Assembly: GCF_030382115.1 (NCBI RefSeq)
Contig: NZ_JAUDRJ010000003.1
Span: 2,189,133 to 2,253,132, forward strand
From: Nostoc sp. GT001
Lineage (GTDB): Bacteria; Cyanobacteriota; Cyanobacteriia; Cyanobacteriales; Nostocaceae
Direction of reading: 5' to 3'
Length of the DNA stretch: 64,000 bases
Within the stretch, counting starts at the first letter, position 1. The number at the start of each line of letters is the position of its first letter. The position numbers were made by a program, and so were the translations under genes. Under the pieces are notes generated by a model. That model was not told the DNA's origin. It saw only the letters and a list, made by a program, of their open reading frames with translations, and did no database searches. This document shows, piece after piece, positions 23,200 to 35,708 of the stretch.

Positions 23200-23729
23200 G
23201 CTTGTTTTTGTACTGTTCCTCGACCCAAAATCCTTAACCACAGAGTTTCTTGGGTGCGTGGTAACTGGTGAATCGCAACGATCGCAGTCCGCAAATACTC
23301 TGCGATAAAATGTACTCCAGGTAGCCAGTCTACCTTTTGAGTAGCACCAAATCCTGACAAGAGTGTTGTAGATGCTGTTGGGGTGAGTATCCATAATTTA
23401 GGAAGTTCTAATTCTGGAATGGAAGTTTTATTACGATTTGCTTGACGTTGTAATCCACCCCTTACTTCTAATAATTTTAACAGGCAATCACAAATTTCTT
23501 CTTGTGATGCAGCGTTGCGGAAGGGTTCAAAAATGGCTGCTGTAGCGGCAAACCTTCCTAATAATCCTAGTGTTTCTAAATTCGTGCTTTGTTCTGTTAA
23601 AGGAGAAAATAAAACATCGATTTCTCGAACTTCTCCCGCCACACGGCTAGAACCTTGGACTTCTCCATAAGGTTTTAGTAATTCTTCCAAATAATCTTTT
23701 GCAAATTGATCATGGATAAATCTAGTCAT
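23184..23729 (-). pseudogene. N-terminal half of the split DUF4351-type gene
   Basis: The gene starts at MTRFI (23729). It encodes about 182 host residues of a PD-(D/E)XK-like (Rpn/transposase-associated) cyanobacterial protein, with EVREIDVLF as the likely catalytic strand and the usual LPKLWILTPTAS region. After the att core the frame continues for about 31 element-encoded residues and stops at 23088. The missing end lies at 4099-4449. Proteins of this family are many per genome in Nostocales and are thought to be nuclease- or mobile-element-related. In the integrated state a fusion protein without DUF4351 would be made. Confidence 0.85.
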
Positions 23730-23804
23730 TCAATCAAAAAAATTTATTTAGCTAATGAATTGGCGATCGCCCTATTTACCTTTACCAGATGTATACTTTG
23801 TAAT

Positions 23805-24089
23805 TTATCTTAAACCTCTTTCCATAAGCATTTGAGGTTCGACATTCTCAACATTAGCGATCGCTTCTAACTGAGAAATCCCAGTGATTGCATCAATAAT
23901 ATTACCTGATTTAGCACGCAACCAAGCGGTATGAGGCGCATAAGAAAGGCTTTGAGCTACTTCATAACCTGCTCGATTAATTACCTCGCGTTGCGATTCC
24001 ACATCAACGCCTTCAGCAAAGCGGATAAAAACCAGTCCAGTTGGTACTGCTAAGGAAGCATTGGATTCTAGCGTATAAACCGGACTCAA
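23805..24089 (-). CDS. Stand-alone protease propeptide-like protein
   Basis: The frame reads GLVFIRFAEGVDVESQREVI...NVENVEPQMLMERG, which lines up by eye with the N-terminal prodomain region of the protease encoded at 24400 (LFVKFDSEEESRVCQEVL...VELCHPELARES). There is no ATG; the frame opens at a TTG beside a MITE-like hairpin, so the N-terminus was probably cut by that insertion. It is about 94 residues and diverges from the protease gene. By analogy with I9-type propeptides it could inhibit or help fold a subtilisin; it may equally be a relic. Confidence 0.5.
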   Translation of the reverse strand: MSPVYTLESNASLAVPTGLVFIRFAEGVDVESQREVINRAGYEVAQSLSYAPHTAWLRAKSGNIIDAITGISQLEAIANVENVEPQMLMERGLR

Positions 24090-24090
24090 T

Positions 24091-24212
24091 AGACTTCTTG
24101 CATAAGTCGGGAAAAGGGTAAGGGGGAAGGGGAAAAGGTTCTGTATTGTCCCCTTCCCCTTTAACCTTTACCCTTTTCCCCCTCTTGCAAAAAGCACTTT
24201 TGCAAGAGGTCT
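24091..24212. mobile_element. MITE-like palindromic element
   Basis: The 122-bp block has ends AGACTTCTTGCA and TGCAAGAGGTCT as terminal inverted repeats. Inner arms (GGGAAAAGGGTAA... and ...TTACCCTTTTCCC) make the whole block nearly one hairpin. It has no coding capacity and lies directly at the truncated start of the propeptide-like gene. Confidence 0.65.
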
Positions 24213-24399
24213 AATATACCCTGTTCTGATTGATTGGGTTCGCCTGAAAAAACTGCGTAGGCGTAGCCCGCACTTCGGCTCATTTCGGCTACGCTCAGGA
24301 CAGGCTCAGTGACACCGTAGACATCGCACCGTCGTTAAAAGTAAGGCATAATACGGTTTTCCCAATTCCCCATTTTCAAAACATTTAGGAGATTAAACA
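24213..24399. other. Upstream region of the protease gene with dispersed repeat
   Basis: This stretch contains the cyanobacterial dispersed repeat GGCGTAGCCCGC...GGCTACGCTCAGGACAGGCTCAG around 24255-24310. TTTAGGAG lies 10 bases before the ATG at 24400. No gene is seen. Confidence 0.5.
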
Positions 24400-26388
24400 A
24401 TGGTTCAGGTTCGCTATGGTGGACAGAACGGCCAACAGTATGAATTTGCTATCAGTAACGAATACGTTGTAGTGCGTACCGAAAGCCGCAGCACTTTGGT
24501 TGGTGCAAGATCCTTTGAAGTCGCACCTGTATCACCCACGGCTCGTAGCATCCTTAATCAATTTGAGTTAAAAACACGGTTTCGGCAAGCGGGTGTAGAA
24601 ATTTTACAAGCGAAAGTTCCGAATCAGGGTGTCGCTCTGCGCGATCGCGCTCGTGAAATACTTAACAATGAGTCTGAAGTCCAATTTGCCGGACGTGTCT
24701 TAATCGATCCAGTATCTCAACAACCTGTAATTTACACTGAAAACCTTTTTGTTAAATTTGATAGCGAAGAAGAGTCAAGGGTCTGCCAAGAGGTTTTAAG
24801 ACGTTACAACTTAACAATTAAACGCCAACTTGAATATGCACGAAATGCTTACTTTGTCAGTGCCCCTGCAAATACTGGTATAGCCGTCTTTGACATCGCC
24901 GAGAGACTTCTAAATGAGGAATCAGTTGAACTATGCCATCCCGAACTAGCGCGTGAGTCACGCCAACGTCAGGTTTTCCCGCAGCAGTGGCACTTAAAGC
25001 AAACAACAATTAATGGTAAGACAATTAACGCCCATGCCAACGTTGAAGCAGCTTGGAAGTTGAGCAATGGCACTGGGATAATTATTGCAATTATCGACGA
25101 TGGTATGGATCTCGATCATGAAGAGTTCCGTTCTTCTGGTAAGATTGTTGCCCCACGAGATGTCACACGTAAAACGAACAATCCCAGACCGGGAAACGAT
25201 AATAACCACGGTACATCCTGTGCAGGAGTAGCGTGTGCAAACGGTAACTTTGGGGCATCTGGTGTAGCACCGGGGGCAAAACTCATGCCGATTCGTTTAG
25301 CTTCAGCGTTGGGATCGCAGGATGAAGCAGATGCTTTTATTTGGGCGGCTCAAAATGGTGCTGATGTTATTTCTTGCAGCTAGGGCCCAGCAGATGGTAC
25401 TTGGTTTGAGCCAGACGATCCTGTACACAACCAGAAAGTACCTTTGCCTGATTCCACACGGCTGGCTATAGACTTTGCAATCAATAAAGGGCGCAACGGC
25501 AAGGGCTGTGTAATTTTATTTGCAGCTGGCAATGGTAACGAAAGCGTCGATAACGACGGCTACGCCAGCTACCAAAAGGTGATTGCAGTGGCAGCTTGTA
25601 ACGACTACGGCACGAGAAGCGCTTACAGTGACTTTGGTCAGGCGGTTTGGTGCGCCTTCCCCAGCAACAATGGTGATATTTCTCAAACCACTGGAATTTG
25701 GACAACCGATCGCTCTGGTGTACTTGGCTATAATTCGGGTAATCGAAATCTGGGTGAGGCTTTAGGCAACTATACGAACGAATTTGGCGGAACTTCCAGT
25801 GCTTGTCCAGGTGCAGCAGGTGTAGCAGCCTTGATTCTTGCCAGAAATCCAAATCTGCGTTGGGATGAAGTACGAGACATTTTTAAACGCTCCTGCGATC
25901 GCATTGATTCAGCCGGAGGTAAATATGATGCCAATGGTCGCAGTCCTTTCTACGGTTACGGTCGAATCAATGCTCTGAAAGCTGTAGAATTGGCCAAGCC
26001 ACCGCAAACATCGCCCATCAGCAGATTCCAAGCAGTGCAAGATGTGCCAATTAACGACTTGCAAACATCAACATTATCGGTGGCGATCGCTAATACCACC
26101 CTCCTAAAATCCATCAAAGTTAATGTAGATATCGAGCATACTTATATTGGGGATCTGATAGTTACTCTCCTTCCCCCGGTGCAAACAGGCATACTTCCCA
26201 TAAATCTGCACGATCGCCAGGGCGGAGCTACAGATAATATTAAAACAACCTATGACGAGGTAAATACCCCAAAACTTGCTGCCTTTAAAGGTAAAAGTCC
26301 CCAAGGAACCTGGACTCTGGAAGTTGCAGATAAAGCTGAAGGAGATACAGGAAAAATTCGCAGTTTGACTATTGAAATGGGATTTTAG
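24400..26388 (+). pseudogene. Subtilisin-like serine protease with P-domain, interrupted by an amber codon
   Basis: One frame covers 662 codons with a single internal stop, TAG at 25381, in the motif ISCS-stop-GPADGTW where family members have Trp (TGG). A propeptide-like region (residues 1-190) comes first. The S8 domain follows, with Asp in IIDDGMDLDH, His in NNHGTSCAG and, after the stop, Ser in GGTSSACPGAAG. The last 120 residues form a P/proprotein-convertase domain. The truncated product lacks the catalytic serine and should be inactive unless the stop is read through. The single G-to-A change and otherwise intact reading frame point to a recent mutation or a sequencing error. Confidence 0.85.
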
Positions 26389-26617
26389 GGATTTCCAACT
26401 AAAAAAATATTCCATCGTTGTGTATGTAGAGGAAGCAGAGAAGAAAGAATCTGCCACGATGAAAATGGGATAATTTATTTTCTGGAAGTCCCTTAAACCA
26501 ATACGTTTGAGTTAGGGAGTGTGAGGGGATGAGGGGGATGAGGGAGATAAAGAGAAGTTGCTGCATTCTTTCCCCATACCCTATGCCCCATGTCCCATGC
26601 CCCATGCCCCGTTTCAA

Positions 26618-28088
<1,471 letters not shown>

Positions 28089-28172
28089 ATGGATGTAGTG
28101 TATCACCTTCGTTATATCTGGGAGCAAGGGTGTTAACAATTTATGAGGTAAAACAATTTTGGATTTTAGGGT

Positions 28173-29165
28173 TCACGCGCGAATTTCATTTGCACAAGGA
28201 CGACCCTGTTCAACATCGGTAATATTAGCAAAGGTTGTTTCTGCAATATTGTAGAGAGCTTCTGCTGTAAAAAAGGCTTGATGTCCGGTAATCAGTACAT
28301 TGGGGAACGTTGTCAGATGCTGGAAAATATCATCTTGAATAATTTCCCCAGACAAATCCTCAAAGAATAATTCCGATTCTTGTTCGTAGACATCTACAGC
28401 AAGATAGCCAATTTTACCAGACTTCAATCCCTCAATTACTGCTTGGGTATCAATCAGCGCTCCTCGGCTAGTATTAATTAGCATCACACCTGGCTTAATT
28501 TTTTCTATAGCCTCAGTATTAATTAAGTGATGGGTTTCAGGAGTTAGGGGGCAATGCAGGGAGATAATATCAGAATTGGCAAATAGCTCAGGTAGTTCTA
28601 CATACTTTCCACCTAGCGCCTCCAATTCGGGATTGCGATAAACATCATAGGCGAGTAGTTGACAGCCAAACCCTTTCATAATCTGTCCTAAAATCAGACC
28701 GATTTTGCCAGTGCCGACAATTCCCACTGTACGCTCATACAAATTAAATCCCAACAGTCCATCTAAAGAAAAATTGCCTTCTCGGACACGGTTGTAGGCA
28801 CGATGAATTTTGCGATTTAGGCTTAAAATCAATCCTACGGCGTGTTCTGCAACCCCATAAGGTGAATAGGCGGGAACACGCACAACGGTAATTCCTAAGT
28901 CTGCCGCGGCTTGTAAGTCTACATTGTTAAACCCTGCACAGCGAAGGACTACTAGACGAGTTCCCCGTGAGGCGAGAAGTTCTAAAGTTGGGGCATCAAC
29001 CTGATCGTGGACAAATACGCAAACCGCCGGAAATTCGGCAGCCAGGATAGCTGTATCTCGATTTAAACGGGGTTCAAAAAATACTAATTCGTGTTGGATA
29101 GGAGAATTTGCAGCTGACAAAAACTGCCGATCGTAGGCTTTTGTACTGAAAACTGCTACTTTCAT
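28173..29165 (-). CDS. D-lactate dehydrogenase-type 2-hydroxyacid dehydrogenase
   Basis: The 330-residue protein has the D-2-hydroxyacid dehydrogenase layout: a catalytic domain, the NAD fold with GTGKIG near residue 151, NTSRG with the catalytic Arg near 235, a DVYEQE Glu near 263 and the catalytic His in GHQAFF near 297. It reduces a 2-oxo acid, probably pyruvate, to the D-hydroxy acid with NADH. The strand and spacing suggest its own transcript. Closest in pattern to ldhA/ddh. Confidence 0.9.
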   Translation of the reverse strand: MKVAVFSTKAYDRQFLSAANSPIQHELVFFEPRLNRDTAILAAEFPAVCVFVHDQVDAPTLELLASRGTRLVVLRCAGFNNVDLQAAADLGITVVRVPAYSPYGVAEHAVGLILSLNRKIHRAYNRVREGNFSLDGLLGFNLYERTVGIVGTGKIGLILGQIMKGFGCQLLAYDVYRNPELEALGGKYVELPELFANSDIISLHCPLTPETHHLINTEAIEKIKPGVMLINTSRGALIDTQAVIEGLKSGKIGYLAVDVYEQESELFFEDLSGEIIQDDIFQHLTTFPNVLITGHQAFFTAEALYNIAETTFANITDVEQGRPCANEIRA

Positions 29166-29646
29166 GCAAAACCTCAGATTTTATGTATGCTGCACGGTCG
29201 TTCGAGTACATAATACCTTGACCTTTAGAAAAGCGATGTCTACAACGAGCGTAGCTGGGACATTTTTAATTGCTATCTAGGGACGCAAGGCTTGGGTGAT
29301 TTACAAGAATAAATATACTGATGCCGTTGGTTTCGGCTACTTCGACTTACCTCGGCTCCGCTCGGCACGAGTCGCTCAGTACAAGTTCGCTCAACCAACT
29401 GATAGATCGAGAGTTGAGTGTACCCCTGCTCTTAAGCAAGCTACGCGTAGCGTCTCCAAGAGTTGTCAAAAGTCGCTAGGTATTTTCTTTGTTGAAAATT
29501 ACCTTGCGCCCCTACCGTACTGCTCCAAATTGCGATGTTTGCCGAATTACTACAGATATGGAATGCCGCACTTCGCTCATATTTCCATCACATTTATTTC
29601 TCATAATTTTACCAATCGGCTAATAGTCAATTTTGGCGGAAACAAA
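29166..29646. other. Intergenic region with dispersed repeats
   Basis: The frame of the downstream ATPase is open through part of this stretch (29296 on), but the encoded sequence derives from dispersed repeats (GGCTACTTCGACTTACCTCGG, AGCTACGCGTAGCG) and is not expected to be translated. No separate gene is seen. Confidence 0.6.
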
Positions 29647-32385
29647 ATGACAGTAACATCTGAAAAAATCATCCAGCCACGTGAATGGCACAATCTACCT
29701 GCATTAAAGGTAGCTCAACATTTAGAGGCAAATCTAGAAACAGGTTTAACTTCAGATGAGGTAGTAAAACGACAAGAACGTTTTGGTGCTAATGAACTTA
29801 AGGGCAAACGTGGAACCAGCCCAGTATTAAGATTTTTGTTGCAATTTAACCAACCGTTACTGTACATTTTGCTGATTGCGGGTGCAATTAAAGCCTTAAT
29901 TGGACAATGGGTAAATGCTTGGGTAATTTGGGGTGTAACCCTAATTAATGCGATTATCGGTTTTATTCAAGAATCGAAAGCTGAAAGTGCGATCGCAGCT
30001 TTAGCTTCTTCAGTACAAACTAATGCAACTATCCTTCGCAACGGCCAAAAGGTACAAGTTCCCTCAACGGAGTTAGTACCAGGGGATTTGGTACTACTTA
30101 CTTCTGGCGATAAAGTACCAGCGGATTTGCGTTTGATAAAATCCCGAAATCTACAAGTGAATGAATCATCGCTTACAGGTGAGTCAGTCGCTACTGAAAA
30201 AAATACACAGCCATTGAATACAGATACAGCCTTAGCTGAACGCCTCAATATGGCTTATGCTGGTAGCTTTGTAACTTTTGGTACTGGTAGTGGAATTGTG
30301 GTGGCCATTGGAGAAGCCACAGAAACCGGGCGCATTTCCCAACTCATCGAGCAAGGAACGAGTCTGAAAACTCCCTTAACTCGAAAATTTGATAAATTTA
30401 GCCGTACCTTGCTGTACATCATTCTCGGCATCGCGGCGTTGACATTTGCCGTCGGGTTGGGATACGGCAATACCTGGGCAGAAATGTTTGAAGCGGCTGT
30501 TGCTTTTGCTGTGAGTGCGATTCCTGAAGGATTGCCAGCTGTAGTAACTGTGACACTAGCAATCGGGGTTTCGCGGATGGCGCGGCGAAATGCGATCGTT
30601 CGGAAATTGCCAGCGGTGGAAACTCTTGGCGGTGCTACAGTCATCTGCTCTGACAAAACCGGGACGCTAACTGAAAACCAGATGACTGTACAAGCAATTT
30701 ATGTCGGTGGTGAACAATATACGGCTACTGGTACGGGATATGCACCAGAAGGAGAAATTTTATTAGATGAACAGCCAATAGATTGGCAGAATCTTCCCGC
30801 TTTAGCAGAATGTCTCAAAGCCGGTTTGTTATGTAATGACTCGTATTTAGAACAAAAGGAAGGACAATGGCAGGTTTTTGGCGATCCGACAGAGGGAGCA
30901 TTGATCGCTGTTGCTGATAAAGTTGGACTACATCGCAATAACTTAGAAGCCCAAATGCCCAGACTAGATGTTATCCCATTTGAGTCTGAGTTTCAATATA
31001 TGGCAACTTTGCATGAAGATGGGAGTAGAGAAAATTCTTCACGAGTTAAAACTATTTACGTTAAAGGTTCGGTAGAGGCAATTCTGAAACGTTGTCAGCA
31101 GATGTTAAATGCTGAGGGAAACCTTACCTCCGTAGATGCAGAAACCATACATCAAGAAGTTGATGTGATGGCGAATCTTGGTTTACGGGTGCTAGCTTTT
31201 GCGAATAAATCTGTATCCCATGCTCAAGATTCACTCGATCATGCAGATATCGAAAAGGATTTGGTTTTCTTGGGATTGCAAGGGATGATCGATCCGCCCA
31301 GAAGCGAGGCTATCAAGGCAGTAGAAGCCTGTCAAAATGCTGGGATTCAAGTCAAAATGATTACAGGCGATCATGCTGTGACTGCAAGAGCGATCGCTCA
31401 AAGTATGGGCTTTAATAAAAATGGTGAAGTTCTCGCTTTTACAGGCAGTGAACTGGCTCAAATGGATCAATCAGAACTGGCTACAGCGATAGAAGATGGG
31501 GCAGTATTCGCCCGTGTTGCACCAGAACAGAAACTCCGCATCGTTGAAGCCCTGCAAGCTAAAGGAGAGGTTGTTGCCATGACTGGGGATGGTGTTAATG
31601 ATGCACCAGCCTTGAAACAAGCAGATATTGGTATTGCAATGGGAGGTGCTGGTACAGAGGTAGCCAAAGAAGCCTCAGATATGATTTTAACTGATGATAA
31701 CTTTGCTTCAATAGAAGCCGCCGTCGAGGAAGGGCGGACTGTTTATCGAAATTTGCTCAAAGCGATCGCCTTTATCCTACCCGTTAATGGTGGCGAATCG
31801 ATGACAATTTTGATTAGTGTATTATTTGCCAGAGAATTACCAATTTTATCTTTACAAGTTTTGTGGCTGAATATGGTTAATTCCATTGCCATGACAGTAC
31901 CCTTAGCCTTTGAGCCAAAGTCTGAACGGGTAATGCAACAATCACCACGCAGCCCCCGCGAACCGTTACTTTCTAAAAGTTTAGTCAAGCGGATTCTGGC
32001 AATTTCTCTCTTCAACTGGATTTTGATTTTTGGTGTATTTGAATGGATACGACAAACTACAGGAAATATCGATTTAGCCCGAACAATGGCAATTCAGGCT
32101 TTAGTAGCCGGGAGAATTTTTTATCTTTTAAGTATTAGTCAATTAGGAATTGCTCTAGTTAATACGATTCGGGGAGTCAGACAGACATTTAGTGATGCCT
32201 CAGCAATGGGAATTGGTATCGCTACTACCATAGTTTTACAGATTGTTTTTAGTCAGTGGAACTTAATGAATAGCTTATTTTCTACTGCTCCCCTGAACTT
32301 GAATCAATGGTTAATTTGCTTCCTTATAGGATTGCCAATGATTGGAGTATCAATTATAGTAAATCGTTTCGATCCTCTCAACTGA
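29647..32385 (+). CDS. P-type (type II, Ca2+/cation) ATPase
   Basis: The ATG at 29647 gives 912 residues, the normal length for this family. Visible features are N-terminal cation ATPase motif [18 protein letters not shown], the membrane motif PEGLPA, the phosphorylation site DKTGTLT, the nucleotide-binding domain and the hinge [11 protein letters not shown]. Four C-terminal membrane spans follow. PEGLP and the domain order place it among bacterial PMR1/SERCA-like pumps; the ion (Ca2+, Na+ or other) cannot be fixed by eye. It would sit in the plasma membrane. Confidence 0.93.
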   Translation: MTVTSEKIIQPREWHNLPALKVAQHLEANLETGLTSDEVVKRQERFGANELKGKRGTSPVLRFLLQFNQPLLYILLIAGAIKALIGQWVNAWVIWGVTLINAIIGFIQESKAESAIAALASSVQTNATILRNGQKVQVPSTELVPGDLVLLTSGDKVPADLRLIKSRNLQVNESSLTGESVATEKNTQPLNTDTALAERLNMAYAGSFVTFGTGSGIVVAIGEATETGRISQLIEQGTSLKTPLTRKFDKFSRTLLYIILGIAALTFAVGLGYGNTWAEMFEAAVAFAVSAIPEGLPAVVTVTLAIGVSRMARRNAIVRKLPAVETLGGATVICSDKTGTLTENQMTVQAIYVGGEQYTATGTGYAPEGEILLDEQPIDWQNLPALAECLKAGLLCNDSYLEQKEGQWQVFGDPTEGALIAVADKVGLHRNNLEAQMPRLDVIPFESEFQYMATLHEDGSRENSSRVKTIYVKGSVEAILKRCQQMLNAEGNLTSVDAETIHQEVDVMANLGLRVLAFANKSVSHAQDSLDHADIEKDLVFLGLQGMIDPPRSEAIKAVEACQNAGIQVKMITGDHAVTARAIAQSMGFNKNGEVLAFTGSELAQMDQSELATAIEDGAVFARVAPEQKLRIVEALQAKGEVVAMTGDGVNDAPALKQADIGIAMGGAGTEVAKEASDMILTDDNFASIEAAVEEGRTVYRNLLKAIAFILPVNGGESMTILISVLFARELPILSLQVLWLNMVNSIAMTVPLAFEPKSERVMQQSPRSPREPLLSKSLVKRILAISLFNWILIFGVFEWIRQTTGNIDLARTMAIQALVAGRIFYLLSISQLGIALVNTIRGVRQTFSDASAMGIGIATTIVLQIVFSQWNLMNSLFSTAPLNLNQWLICFLIGLPMIGVSIIVNRFDPLN

Positions 32386-32607
32386 TTTACTCTCCTAACC
32401 TAATCCCAAATTTACAGCTACATTCTCAGGCACTACTCATAGATAAAGGGTTGTGCCGTTTACTCTAATTACTTGCTTTGCTTCTCACTTACCTATATCA
32501 AAGCTGTAGAAAACAATGTGAGTGCCAGGAAGAAATTGTTTTAATAATTGTTTATTTAACTTTGCTTTTAGCATGAAATATTGGAATATCTAATTTTTAT
32601 GATGGGT

Positions 32608-32909
32608 TATATCATGTCCGCATAATTAGTTATGATTCCCAGAGTCATTGCACCCCAACCCCCAGCCCCCTTTCTGGGGCAGGTTTTTTTGATTAGACAA
32701 ATTTTTGGGATTTTAAAACCAAAACCATTGTCTGAGAACTTAAAACTACGTTCAATAATTGAGAACATTCTCAACTATTTATCGAAAGCCTAAAAGCCTG
32801 CCCTTGAAAGCCCCCAGCCCCTCCCCGCTCTTCGGGAGGGGAGACAAAGCGCAGCTTTGGCGGGGTGGGGTTCTTGGGGTTTAGTAAGTAATCAAGCGGA
32901 CATGATATT
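32608..32909. mobile_element. MITE-like element with ATATCATGTCCGC terminal inverted repeats
   Basis: TATATCATGTCCGC at 32608-32621 and its complement GCGGACATGATAT at 32896-32908 bound 302 bp of non-coding sequence. The interior contains CCCCAGCCCC/GGGGAGGGG-type repeats. Its right end touches the stop codon of the 125-residue gene. No transposase is present. Confidence 0.55.
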
Positions 32910-33285
32910 ACAACGGCTGATAATCACAACAATTAATTGCTGCTTTTGTGAAAACCAGAGAAGGATTCACTGCACACTTGAGATAGCTGTTCTTTGAAAA
33001 AAAATGGCAATTTTGACAGGGAAAGTCATTTGAATTTTTTATGTCGTAAGTCTGACGCGACAGTTTTATCTTATGAAGAATAACTGTCCCACCCATTACT
33101 AACAATATAAAAGGAGCCAAAATTAGAGATGGATCTGAAGTTATGGCAGTAGTTGTATTCTCTCTAATTAAATTTTCGCTATCACCCTTTTCTGTACTCG
33201 ATATTTCTCTAGATATGTTTGTTGAACTTGAATAAAGTTTTAAGTCATCTGGTATATATATATTGAAATTTTTATTGGATTCCAT
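32908..33285 (-). CDS. Single-span membrane protein with Cys-rich tail
   Basis: The 125-residue protein has a hydrophilic N-terminus, one membrane span at about residues 53-71 (LILAPFILLVMGGTVIL), and a tail with CQNCHFF, LKCAVNP and NCCDY that recalls a cyanobacterial Cys motif probably binding metal. It stands alone between repeats. Function unknown. Confidence 0.6.
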   Translation of the reverse strand: MESNKNFNIYIPDDLKLYSSSTNISREISSTEKGDSENLIRENTTTAITSDPSLILAPFILLVMGGTVILHKIKLSRQTYDIKNSNDFPCQNCHFFSKNSYLKCAVNPSLVFTKAAINCCDYQPL

Positions 33286-33967
33286 GTTATTTACCTTTGA
33301 TATAAAATAATTTTTCTATATATCCTTTAAATAAATTTAAAGATAGTTGTGAATTAGTTTATTACTGAAACTTTCATACTAATTCTATTTACATTCAATC
33401 CTGCTAGGTTAAGAATTTTAAACTGGAATTTGGTTTGAGAAAAAGGTTACTGAGTTTGGGTTAAAGGTTTTTTCTTTCCCCAAAATCCGACAAGTATTGT
33501 ATTTACATTAAAAAATCTACAAAAAAAATGTGAGCAGAAAGTGACAGGAAGACAATAACTTTATTTTCACTTCGGGGAGAGGAATGGAAACGGGGGTTTT
33601 TAGTATACTTAATTATCTGCTTGTTTTCTTGGCGTTCTTCTCTAACGAGACGCTGCGCGTTGGCGGAAGCCTCTCGTAGAGATGGCGGTTCGGTAATTTT
33701 CACAACTCAAATAGGATTGCTGTATGCGATATGGTAAATTTGTATTGATTGATTTTTAATTACTAATACCAATTCTGTATTAAGATGCACATAACAAGCC
33801 TTCCCTGTAGTCCGCCCAAGCTAACGGTAAGACACAGGAGGAAATACAACAGGTTTCAAGGAAGGTAAAGAATACAACGATTCGTCTTAAAGACTGATAT
33901 GAAGTGTGTTTTACTCCTGAATTCTGCTGTATATACAGCTTCACAAAAAACAGTACAACTCAGAAAT
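33286..33967. other. 682-base region without a supported gene
   Basis: The stretch is A+T rich. It contains a dispersed repeat with TCTAACGAGACGCTGCGCG...CTCTCGTAGAGA (about 33640-33690). The promoters of the flanking genes are presumably here; no RNA gene was recognised. Confidence 0.5.
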
Positions 33968-34201
33968 ATGTTTATGAGTAGCTTAATCTTATTATTAATT
34001 GGTTTAGCAACTTTTTTCTTAGCTTTCAATACTAAAGACGAAATTAGTCGCATTACTGCTATGATCAGCGGGACAATTCTTCTAATTTGGGGTTTGGCTC
34101 TAGCTCCCTTGCAATTTCAATTACTAATTGAGATTGTCTCAGTTTTAGCATCTTTTTCTATTTGTATGCGTTGTTTAGGTTGTGGTTTTAAACGCGATTG
34201 A
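33968..34201 (+). CDS. Small two-span membrane protein
   Basis: ATG codons at 33968 and 33974 start a 77-residue protein with hydrophobic segments at about residues 3-18 and 33-60 and a Cys-containing end (CMRCLGCG). The last 85 bases overlap the end of the convergent gene at 34117. It resembles small cyanobacterial membrane proteins of unknown function. Confidence 0.5.
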   Translation: MFMSSLILLLIGLATFFLAFNTKDEISRITAMISGTILLIWGLALAPLQFQLLIEIVSVLASFSICMRCLGCGFKRD

Positions 34202-34776
34202 TTTTTCACTTGATAACTTATAAGTTTTCTGACATCTTCAAGAGATAAATTAAGTAATTGAGCAATCATGACTTCTAACATATTAACTTCAGTTATTGGC
34301 AGTGCAAAATTCAACTTTTTTAGAGGACTATTAGCCGTTCTAACCTCGACAAAGCTAAATCCTTGTTTTTTTTGAATTTCAGCTTTGATTGCTGTCAAAT
34401 TCAAGGGAATTTGTATTTGTATTTGTTGATTACGTTTTAGTTTTTTAATTTGAGGATACAATCCTAATTTTTGTGCGATCGCTACTTCGGTAAATTTTGA
34501 ATTAGGAATTTCTAGTTCTAACCTTTTAATGATGGAGTTTGCCGTTTTAATTTGAACTTGAGTAAAGTTTTGTTGTTCCTGTATCTTCAGATCAATTACT
34601 GTAAAATTAAGCTTGAGCAAAACCTGTAGTAGTTTATCAGCTTGCAATTTATCTGGCGTTCTGTAAGAGAAACTTAATAATTGCTTTGTTAGGAAATCAC
34701 TACCAGCCCAAAAGGCAATTCCTACTAATAACAAAGGTAGAAACAATAGTAAAATTTTTGGCCGTAAATCAGGCAT
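34117..34776 (-). CDS. Membrane-anchored hypothetical protein
   Basis: The 219-residue protein has one N-terminal membrane span (residues 8-27) and then a periplasmic-type region with two similar halves around LKLNFTVIDLKIQEQQ...VQIKTANSIIKRLEL and LNLTAIKAEIQKKQ...VEVRTANSPLKKLNF. It appears to be an internal duplication. The end overlaps the convergent small gene. No family recognised. Confidence 0.6.
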   Translation of the reverse strand: MPDLRPKILLLFLPLLLVGIAFWAGSDFLTKQLLSFSYRTPDKLQADKLLQVLLKLNFTVIDLKIQEQQNFTQVQIKTANSIIKRLELEIPNSKFTEVAIAQKLGLYPQIKKLKRNQQIQIQIPLNLTAIKAEIQKKQGFSFVEVRTANSPLKKLNFALPITEVNMLEVMIAQLLNLSLEDVRKLISYQVKNQSRLKPQPKQRIQIEKDAKTETISISN

Positions 34777-34988
34777 ATTTTGTAATTTTATAGATAACCT
34801 TAAATTTCAATAGTCACGAAGTATAGCATGGTTTGTAACTACCTGTTGACAGATATACTTTATTCCTGATGAAGAATAATCTGAAAGTTAAAATCTAAAA
34901 TTAGATAGAAGACATAGAGGTAATTAACATATCTAATTTTAAAAGAGAGTTAATAATTCTCTGGCAAGGCTTCATACCAAAAAGTTTT

Positions 34989-35663
34989 ATGCGGATTTTA
35001 CTAGTAGAAGATGACTTAGAACAATTAGAACCACTACAAGGTATTCTCTCCGAGGCAGGATATATTGTAGATGCCGCAGAAGACGGGGAAATTGCCCAAT
35101 GGCTGATTTCGCAAAAAGATTACGATCTATTAATTGTGGACTGGATGTTACCAACAATTAGTGGGTTGGCTTTGTGTCGCCAGTATCGTCTCTCTGGTAA
35201 AAATGCACCAGTATTGATGTTAACTGCTAAAGATACCACAGCCGACAAAGTTATGAGTTTAGACGCAGGAGCCGATGATTATTTAGTTAAACCTGCTGAC
35301 TTGGTAGAACTGTTAGCACGAGTACGTGCTTTGGGGCGAAGAGTTCCTAATTGGCAGGGATATAGTTTACGTATAGCAGATTTACAATTTCATTTAGCTG
35401 AATTAAGTGTAGAACGGAGTCAGGTAAAAGTAGAATTATCTCCACGTGAAGGACAATTACTAGAATACCTGATGCGTCATCCCAATCAGGTTTTAACTCG
35501 CAACCAGATTGAAGAAGCTTTGTGGGAGTACGGTATGGAACCAGAAAGCAATGCCCTAACTGTGCTAATACGCAAGTTGCGGCAGCGCTTGCAAGTATTG
35601 GGTGCAGAAGACTGGATTAGAACAGTTTATGGTATGGGTTATCGCTTAAATCCTCAAGAATAA
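34989..35663 (+). CDS. OmpR-family response regulator
   Basis: The 224-residue protein has an N-terminal receiver with acidic pair EDD (7-9), phospho-acceptor Asp51 in IVDWML, Thr79-Ala80 in LTAKD and Lys101 in LVKP. A C-terminal winged-helix domain follows, with LSPREGQLLEYL and YGMGYRL. It is partnered with the histidine kinase 45 bases downstream. The pair resembles cyanobacterial RppA/RppB (NrsR/NrsS) systems, which respond to redox or metals; that assignment is inference. Confidence 0.93.
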   Translation: MRILLVEDDLEQLEPLQGILSEAGYIVDAAEDGEIAQWLISQKDYDLLIVDWMLPTISGLALCRQYRLSGKNAPVLMLTAKDTTADKVMSLDAGADDYLVKPADLVELLARVRALGRRVPNWQGYSLRIADLQFHLAELSVERSQVKVELSPREGQLLEYLMRHPNQVLTRNQIEEALWEYGMEPESNALTVLIRKLRQRLQVLGAEDWIRTVYGMGYRLNPQE

Positions 35664-35708
35664 AAACTGGGAGACTGAGAAGAATAATAACATTACTAAC
35701 GATTACTT

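Noticed and set aside
29296..29646. N-terminal extension of the P-type ATPase frame (117 codons)
   Set aside because: The extension is encoded by dispersed repeat DNA, and the family start at 29647 (MTVTSEK) gives the normal length.
33503..33703. 66-codon minus-strand frame
   Set aside because: Half of it is encoded by a dispersed palindromic repeat and there is no start signal.
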